Source: Paractinoplanes brasiliensis (GTDB lineage: Bacteria; Actinomycetota; Actinomycetes; Mycobacteriales; Micromonosporaceae). From it: DNA of 64,000 nt. The translations under genes were made by a program, and so were the position numbers. The notes beneath the pieces are model-generated. The model did no database searches, had not been told where the DNA came from, and worked only from the letters and a program-made list of their open reading frames with translations. Each line of letters opens with the position of its first letter. The stretch's first letter is position 1. Shown piece by piece: positions 58,648 through 64,000 of the stretch. The stretch lies in the NCBI RefSeq assembly GCF_004362215.1, contig NZ_SNWR01000001.1, positions 5,128,001 to 5,192,000 on the forward strand, given 5' to 3'.

Positions 58648-59728
58648 GCGTGATACCTCATCTTCGAAGAATCCACCCGGCCCAATTTCCGACCGGCTCC
58701 CAGACGGTATGAGGCACCCCGCCAGATTGCAATTCCGCAGCCGAAATTGATTGATTCTTAGCCCAAACTTAAAGAAAAGATATGGGACCACCCTCGAACC
58801 CCCGGCATCATCCGAACGGCTGATGTCCAGGGTTCAACCAAGATCGCAAAAACTTCGCTGACCTGCGAGTCTTTCTCCAGGCCGTCCGCGGCGCTCCGTC
58901 GGCGCCCACAGGCCACGCCGTCACTGAGAAATGTAGAGCAAGTCACGCTCGATGTACCTTAGAACACCCTGAGAAAACCATTCCAGCCCGTCACCCAACC
59001 CTTTCGGTTCGTATTCCCCGCCTGCCAACGCCAGCGCCGCCCGCCCGGGAGAGGCGGGGCTCCGGCATCACCCCGAGCCCGCGCCTGCCCCCTACGTAGG
59101 GCCTGGGCCAGCCTGGCTGCCGACACCCGCCGCGCCGGCCGCAGTACGACGGCGTCCGCTCCACCGGTCGCAATGTCACTCCTACGCGCGCAGCACCTCC
59201 CGCGCCTGGCCGCACTGCCGCGTCGGTCGCACCCACAGGCCGGCCGCATTGCCGCCGCCGCGCCGCGCCCGCCGCCCCGCCGCGCCCGCCGCACCGCGCC
59301 ATGGCCGACCGGTGGCGGGTGTTGCGCCAGTCGCGGACCGGCCGCATTGCCGCCGCGCATGTTCCTCATGGACCGGACCTCCGCCGCCGGGTCGGGCCGG
59401 GTGGGCCTACCGCACCTACCGCGCCCGCGGCACCTACCGCGCTGGCCGCGCCGGTGGCACCTACCGCGCTGGCCGCCCGGATGGCGGCCCGGACGGTGGC
59501 CTGGACGGTGGTCTGGTCTGCGATGTCGTTCGGCGGACCGGTCGTGTTCTGAGGCTCGGCCACTGTGTTGGGAAGTCCTGAGAATGGCGCTTCCGGGTAG
59601 GGTGAGCGGTGTGATCATTCGTTTCTTGGGGTGTCGGGAAGTGGCCTTTCTGTTCGTGTGATCCGGAGTGGCGATAATTGGCATGATCCAGTGCTTACAC
59701 CGGGCAAGCGGGCGCGGGAAAATGGTGC
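58648..59728. other. 1.1-kb gap without a clear gene
   Basis: 58648-58960 is relatively AT-rich and probably carries the promoter and leader of the sortase-anchored protein gene. 58960-59560 is very GC-rich with imperfect short repeats, and all open frames in it are low-complexity Arg/Ala/Gly. 59560-59728 may hold the promoter of the broken gene that follows. No terminator with a long stem was found. Confidence 0.5.
59411..59482. repeat. Imperfect tandem repeats of CACCTACCGCGC type
   Basis: The segment GGCACCTACCGCGCTGGCCG occurs at 59429 and again at 59456 (27-base shift), and a related CACCTACCGCGCC occurs 18 bases earlier. Shifts are multiples of nine bases. It resembles the repeat field at 49-50 kb in style but not in sequence. 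Confidence 0.6.
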
Positions 59729-60116
59729 ATGGGTCAGTTGTCTTTGTTCGGCCGCGCGGAGATTTCTTCGATGCGTGATCGGACGCGGCGCCGCAATTAC
59801 TCCGCGGCCGGTGAAGAATTCCGGCGTGAGCATCAGCGGCGCCGTGAGTGGGGTCTTCGGCAACGGCATGCGCGGAAGCTGAGCCGGCTTCGGCGACATG
59901 GCGGGGACAATTACCTCGGTTCACCTCTCCTGCCTTGTGACTCGGAGGTGTTGCTGCAGGTCACGGCTGCGGACGATTCGGCGCGGGAGCAGGTCGCCTC
60001 TTCGCGCAGGCCGGGGACTGTGTCTGACCCGGTGCTACGCCGGCAGCAAGCACGGACACCTGATCCACCTCGGACCTCAAGATCGCAGGTTCGAAGTGTC
60101 CAAGATCAGGGGGTAA
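59729..60116 (+). pseudogene. Probable frameshifted small gene
   Basis: From an ATG at 59729 the frame begins MGQLSLFGRAEISSMRDRTR and continues about 55 residues as a basic helical segment (EFRREHQRRREWGLRQRH). Farther on, a different frame reads CYAGSKHGHLIHLGPQDRRF and ends EVSKIRG at a TAA (60114-60116). A third frame just before it reads GRLFAQAGDCV. The pieces look like one short protein broken by at least one frameshift. I do not recognise the family. A sequencing error could give the same picture. Confidence 0.4.
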
Positions 60117-60557
60117 GGCCCGGTTCGCGGGCGGCAAGCCGCGCTTGCTTCTGCGGGTCCGCGAAAGGCGAGCCGTCGACCAGAAAACCGCGGGCCCGAT
60201 CGGTTTTCGTTGCCGGCTCTGCGTGTCGCGAGCCGGGTGGCTCCGGCGGTCCGCGGGCGACGAACTGCTTCCGTGCTTTCGAACTCATGTGCGGGGGAGG
60301 TGATGGGTGGCGAGAACGCGTTTTGGACGGTTGCGCCCTCGGGGTTTCGGACGAATTCTTTGATTGCTGTCTTGTGGTGGTTGCGGTGAATTTCTATGCC
60401 GTAGGCCGGTGCGGGTGGGTGCAACTCGTCATGCTGTGGCTGAGGCCCGGGAAATACAAGAATTCTCGTTTCCAGCAATGGGAAAGGGAGTCGTATTGCT
60501 TGTCGAATTCGGTGCTCGCGGGGCCGGCGGGCAAGGTGACGGGACACGCGCGGCTGG
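60117..60557. other. 440-base gap, no supported gene
   Basis: Open frames exist on both strands, but none has a good ribosome-binding site or a recognisable domain. Base composition is more balanced than in the flanks. It lies downstream of both the broken gene and the convergent glycerophosphodiesterase. Confidence 0.4.
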
Positions 60558-61319
60558 TCACGTGGGCCAGTGGCCCCGGGACTGGTAGAGGTCTTTCAGG
60601 ACCGTGAGGCGGTCGGTCATGATGCCGTCTACGCCGAGGTCCAGCAGGCGGGCCATTTCCGCCGGGTCGTCGATGGTCCAGACGTGGACCTGCAGGCTGA
60701 GGCGGTGGGCCAGCCTGATGAAACGGCGGTCGACGATGGGGAGTCTGCCGTGCCGGGGTGGGACCTGAACCGCGGCGGCCGAGGCGGGGAGGCGTACGGG
60801 GGTGCCGGTCAACGAGGCCAGGCGCAGGCGGGCCACCGAGCGGGAGCCGAGCGACGTGGCCACGGTGGGGCCGGTCAGGGCGCGGGCCTGGGCGAGACGG
60901 CGGTCGCTGAACGAGGCGAGCAGGACGCGGTCGGCGGCGGAGGTGGAGCGTAGGCATTCGACGGTGGGGGCCACGCCGGGGTCGGCCTTGATGTCGATGT
61001 TGAAGCGGATGCCGGGCCACGCCGTCAGGACCTCGTCGAGGCGGGGGACCAGGGCGGCGCCGCCGATGCGGACGGATCGTAAGTCGGACCAGGTCAGCGA
61101 CGAGATACGGCCGGCGCCGTCGGTTACCCGGTCGAGGGTGGCGTCGTGGAAGACGACCGGGATGCCGTCGGCGGTGGCGTGCACGTCGGTTTCGACGTAG
61201 CGGTAGCCGAGGCGTACGGCGCGCTCGAAGGCCTCGATCGTGTTCTCGTCGCCGTCTGCCGCGCCGCCCCGGTGGGCGAAAGCCAGGGGCGTCGGCGCGT
61301 CCAGGTAGGGGAAGGGCAC
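60558..61319 (-). CDS. Glycerophosphodiester phosphodiesterase
   Basis: A 253-residue TIM-barrel enzyme that hydrolyses glycerophosphodiesters to glycerol 3-phosphate and an alcohol. The catalytic and metal residues are in FAHRGGAADGDENTIEAFER, YVETDVHATADGIPVVFHD and FNIDIKADPG. The end contains VHVWTIDDPAEMARLLDLGV and GIMTDRL, all classic GDPD motifs. There is no signal peptide, so it acts in the cytoplasm. The start is GTG 61319. It is convergent with the broken gene and divergent from the GMC oxidoreductase. Confidence 0.95.
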   Translation of the reverse strand: MPFPYLDAPTPLAFAHRGGAADGDENTIEAFERAVRLGYRYVETDVHATADGIPVVFHDATLDRVTDGAGRISSLTWSDLRSVRIGGAALVPRLDEVLTAWPGIRFNIDIKADPGVAPTVECLRSTSAADRVLLASFSDRRLAQARALTGPTVATSLGSRSVARLRLASLTGTPVRLPASAAAVQVPPRHGRLPIVDRRFIRLAHRLSLQVHVWTIDDPAEMARLLDLGVDGIMTDRLTVLKDLYQSRGHWPT

Positions 61320-61498
61320 CGACCGATCCTAGGAGCCGTGATCTTTGGGCGCTCGGGGCCGTGGGAGGCCGGCTTTGTTGCACAGAGGTAAAAGTCCGTC
61401 GTTGACATTGACCGTCGGCGTTGAGGCTGATGATTCTTTCTCCAGGCGCGGGACCGGGAAGGCTGAGGTGACTCACCCTGGAGACCAGAGAGTTCGAC

Positions 61499-63058
61499 GT
61501 GGTCGTCGTCGGCGGCGGGACGGCCGGTTCGGTTGTCGCGTCACGGCTTTCCGCCGATCCGAACGTCAGCGTCTGCCTCATCGAGGGCGGCCCCTCCGAC
61601 GTGGATGACCAGCGGATACTTCAGCTGCGGAACTGGATCAACCTGCTCGAGTCGGAGTTCGACTACGACTATCCGGTCGTGCCGCAGCCCCGCGGGAACT
61701 CGTATCTGCGGCACGCGCGGGCTCGGGTGCTGGGCGGCTGTTCGTCGCACAACACCATGATCAGTTTCCTGCCGCCGCCGGAGGATTTCGCGGACTGGGT
61801 GCGGGCGGGGGCGGCCGGATGGTCGTACGAGGAAATGACGCCCCTCTGGAAGCGACTCGCGATCAACATCGTGCCGGTCGCGCCTCGGGACAGGAACCCG
61901 CTGGCCGAGGACTTCGTGGCGGCCTGTCACACCGCGCTGGGGGTGCCGATCCACGAGGACTTCAACGCGGGGCCGTTCGCGGACGGCGCCGGGTTCTTCC
62001 CGGTCGGCTACCACCCCGAGACGGGCGTACGGTCGTCCGCGTCAGTCGCCTACCTGCATCCGAACCTCGACCGCCCCAACCTGACGATCCTCACCGACCA
62101 CTGGGCCTACCACCTCGACCCGGATAGCGGTATATCCGTAAAAATCGGCGGCGCCGGGTGGGATGACGGTGGCGCGGGGCAAGGGTCTGGTGGGGAGGAG
62201 TGGGACGGCGGCGGTCAGCGGTTTGTTCGGATTCGGGCTCGGCATGAGTATGTGCTTTGTGCGGGGGCGATCGACACGCCGCGGTTGTTGTTGCACTCGG
62301 GGATCGGGCCGGCCCAGCAGCTTGAACGGCTGGGCATCAAGGTGCGGGCCGACGTGCCGGGGGTCGGGGAGAACCTGCTCGACCATCCGGAGTCGCTGAT
62401 TCTGTGGGAGGCGAGCCGGCCCATCCCGCCGATGTCGGCGATGGATTCGGATGCGGGCCTGTTCGTGCGGCGGGAAGCCGGCGCCGTGCGGCCCGATCTG
62501 ATGTTTCACCTGTATCAGATTCCGTTCACGTTCAATACCGAGCGGCTCGGCTATGACGTTCCGCAGCACGGGTTCGGGATGACGCCGAACGTGCCGCGGC
62601 CCCGCAGTTCGGGGCGGCTCACGCTGGCCGACGCCGACCCGGGAACCAAGCCGCTTCTTGATTTTCGCTACTTCACCGACCCCGACGGCTACGACGAGCG
62701 GACCATCGTCGACGGGCTGCGGCTGGCTCGCGAGGTGGCAGCCACCGAACCCTTCGCCCGGTGGATCGCCCGTGAGATCGCGCCGGGGCCACAGCTCAGA
62801 TCAGATCAAGAGCTTTCCGCGTACGGGCGGGCCGCGCATCACACCGTCTATCACCCCGCGGGCACGTGCCGGATGGGGTCGCCGTCCGACGAGATGGCGG
62901 TGGTCGACCCGGAACTGCGGTTGAAAGGCGTTCCTCGCGTACGCGTCGCCGACGCCTCGGTCTTTCCGGTGATGACGTCGGTGAACCCGATGGTGGCTGT
63001 CCTGATGATCGGGGAACGGGCGGCCGACCTCATCAGCGCCGAGTTGAACCGAGGATAG
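61499..63058 (+). CDS. GMC-family oxidoreductase (choline-dehydrogenase-like)
   Basis: A 519-residue FAD enzyme. The Rossmann motif is VVVGGGTAGSVVASRLSADP; the GMC signatures are LRHARARVLGGCSSHNTMI and CAGAIDTPRLLLHSGIGPA. The active-site His is in TVYHPAGTCRMG, and the second pair residue lies in the C-terminal VMTSVNPMVA stretch. A Gly-rich insert near residues 215-235 is unusual. The GTG at 61499 is the only standard start; the fold normally has a few more residues before it, and an in-frame stop lies at 61469-61471. The ProV-like ABC gene follows after 13 bases, which suggests conversion of choline to glycine betaine linked with osmolyte uptake. Confidence 0.85.
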   Translation: MVVVGGGTAGSVVASRLSADPNVSVCLIEGGPSDVDDQRILQLRNWINLLESEFDYDYPVVPQPRGNSYLRHARARVLGGCSSHNTMISFLPPPEDFADWVRAGAAGWSYEEMTPLWKRLAINIVPVAPRDRNPLAEDFVAACHTALGVPIHEDFNAGPFADGAGFFPVGYHPETGVRSSASVAYLHPNLDRPNLTILTDHWAYHLDPDSGISVKIGGAGWDDGGAGQGSGGEEWDGGGQRFVRIRARHEYVLCAGAIDTPRLLLHSGIGPAQQLERLGIKVRADVPGVGENLLDHPESLILWEASRPIPPMSAMDSDAGLFVRREAGAVRPDLMFHLYQIPFTFNTERLGYDVPQHGFGMTPNVPRPRSSGRLTLADADPGTKPLLDFRYFTDPDGYDERTIVDGLRLAREVAATEPFARWIAREIAPGPQLRSDQELSAYGRAAHHTVYHPAGTCRMGSPSDEMAVVDPELRLKGVPRVRVADASVFPVMTSVNPMVAVLMIGERAADLISAELNRG

Positions 63059-63071
63059 GGGGCCGGTGGGG

Positions 63072-64000
63072 ATGGCACCGATGATCGCGGTAACGGATCT
63101 GTGGAAGGTGTTCGGTCCCCGGGCCGACCGGATCGTCGGCACGCCCCTGGCCGACCTGCCCCGGGCCGAGTTGCGTGCCCGCACCGGCTGCCTGACCGCC
63201 GTACGGGACGTCAGCTTCGACGTGGAACCCGGTGAGGTCTTCGTCGTGATGGGCCTGTCCGGCAGCGGCAAGTCGACGCTGGTGCGGTGCCTGACCCGGC
63301 TCGTCGAACCGACCAGCGGCGACATCCGCATCGACGGCGAATCGGTGCGCGCGATGAGCCCGAAGAAGCTGCGCGAGCTGCGGCGGCGGCAGGTGGCCAT
63401 GGTGTTCCAGCACTTCGGGCTGCTGCCGCACCGGCGGGTGCTCGACAACGTGGCGTACGGGCTGGAGATCCAGGGGGTCGCGCGGGCCGAGCGGCACCGC
63501 AAGGCGTCCGAGGTGCTGGCCCTGGTCGGGCTCGACGGGCACGAGCACCAGTACCCGGATCAGCTTTCCGGTGGCATGCAGCAGCGGGTCGGCCTGGCCC
63601 GGGCGCTGGCCGCCGACCCCGAGGTGTTGCTGTTCGACGAGCCGTTCAGCGCGCTGGACCCGCTGATCCGGCGGGACATGCAGGCCGAGGTGCGCCGGTT
63701 GCACGCCGAGGTCGGCAAGACGCTCGTGTTCATCACGCACGACCTGGCCGAGGCGCTGAGCCTGGGTGACCGGATAGCGGTGCTGCGCGACGGCGAACTG
63801 GTGCAGGTGGGCACGCCTGAGGAGCTGGTCGGGGCGCCGGCCGATTCCTATGTGGCCGATTTCGTACGGGATGTGCCGCGCTCGGACGTGCTCACGCTGC
63901 GCTGGATCATGCGGGATGCCGCGCCGGGTGAACTGTGCGAGGACGAACCGCTCAGCCATCGCACGGTGATCCGCGACGCCGTGCACCGGGTGCTGCGGGC
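63072..64000 (+). CDS. Glycine betaine/proline-type ABC transporter ATPase (ProV-like), partial
   Basis: About 309 residues are present before the window ends. This is the ATPase of an osmoprotectant importer. Walker A is MGLSGSGKST, Q-loop VFQHFGLLPH, signature LSGGMQQRVGLARA, Walker B LLFDEPFSALD, and the switch His is in FITHDLAEAL. The N-terminus has the ProV-type insert (VFGPRADRIVGT, then LRARTGCLTAVRDV), and the C-terminal RWIMRDAAPG looks like the start of a CBS domain. The ATG at 63072 has AGGGGG nine bases before it; ATG 63081 is an alternative. It is co-directional with the GMC oxidoreductase (13-base gap). The permease and binding-protein genes should follow outside the window. 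Confidence 0.92.
   Translation, partial: MAPMIAVTDLWKVFGPRADRIVGTPLADLPRAELRARTGCLTAVRDVSFDVEPGEVFVVMGLSGSGKSTLVRCLTRLVEPTSGDIRIDGESVRAMSPKKLRELRRRQVAMVFQHFGLLPHRRVLDNVAYGLEIQGVARAERHRKASEVLALVGLDGHEHQYPDQLSGGMQQRVGLARALAADPEVLLFDEPFSALDPLIRRDMQAEVRRLHAEVGKTLVFITHDLAEALSLGDRIAVLRDGELVQVGTPEELVGAPADSYVADFVRDVPRSDVLTLRWIMRDAAPGELCEDEPLSHRTVIRDAVHRVLR

Noticed and set aside
58959..59924. 321-residue minus-strand protein
   Set aside because: Arg/Ala/Gly low-complexity text across a GC-rich repeat region, no domain and no ribosome-binding site.
60077..60547. 156-residue minus-strand protein after the broken gene
   Set aside because: No recognisable domain and no good start; a shorter frame inside it (60106-60288) is equally unsupported.

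Overview
The window is high-GC DNA (roughly 70% or more by eye) with many GTG starts, a few TTG starts, short intergenic gaps and families typical of filamentous actinomycetes: an XRE-DUF5753 regulator paired with DUF397, a GPP34 protein, SigE-type ECF sigma factors, siderophore-interacting flavoproteins and secreted LamG/RHS proteins. The best guess is a chromosomal segment of a Micromonosporaceae member (Actinoplanes-like). This is an inference from gene content; there is no rRNA or other marker to fix the genus.

Layout. 0-2.6 kb: a cut-off membrane gene, a GlxA-type regulator and a glucose-6-phosphate dehydrogenase. 2.7-5.7 kb: a three-gene flavin electron-transfer operon (ferric-reductase-like membrane flavoprotein, secreted FMN-binding protein, ApbE flavin transferase). 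5.8-9.2 kb: a heterodimeric ABC exporter in which one ATPase half has lost almost all its nucleotide-binding residues. 9.3-11.9 kb: a TetR regulator divergent from a secreted CocE-like hydrolase, with a perfect palindrome between them. 12-24.4 kb: a secreted LamG protein, a 2,243-residue RHS/HINT polymorphic toxin with a C-terminal deaminase-like domain, and a probable immunity gene. 24.4-26.4 kb: a small Ser/Gly-repeat protein, an Eis-like acetyltransferase and a tRNA Gly-Cys-Val cluster. 26.9-30.6 kb: a VOC protein and an arsenic-type locus (ArsR, Cys-pair flavoprotein, MFS exporter).

30.8-39 kb: secreted PLD-like and lamin-tail proteins, a luciferase-like oxidoreductase, an ECF sigma factor with its membrane partner, a siderophore-interacting protein divergent from an AraC regulator, Lgt, and a phosphotransferase. 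39-42.3 kb: a NACHT NTPase of the STAND class with a helical N-terminal domain, a candidate antiphage protein. 42.3-48.9 kb: DUF1801, an FMN reductase, an Lrp regulator, then a lower-GC block (GNAT-like protein, APC permease, GPP34, XRE-DUF5753, DUF397). 48.9-50.5 kb is gene-free and rich in repeats. 50.5-58.7 kb: a secreted CAP protein, an M4 metalloprotease with a C-terminal P-domain-like module, an HTH regulator, a peptide deformylase, an MFS transporter, a second siderophore-interacting protein with an iron box, and a wall protein with an LAXTG-type sorting signal. 58.7-60.5 kb holds repeats and a probable broken gene. 60.5-64 kb: a glycerophosphodiesterase, a GMC (choline-dehydrogenase-like) oxidoreductase and a ProV-like ABC ATPase cut by the window end.

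The strongest candidates for new biology are the RHS deaminase toxin with its immunity gene, the NACHT protein, the one-sided ABC exporter, the arsenic locus with unusual cysteine pairs, and the long non-coding repeat field at 49-50.5 kb.
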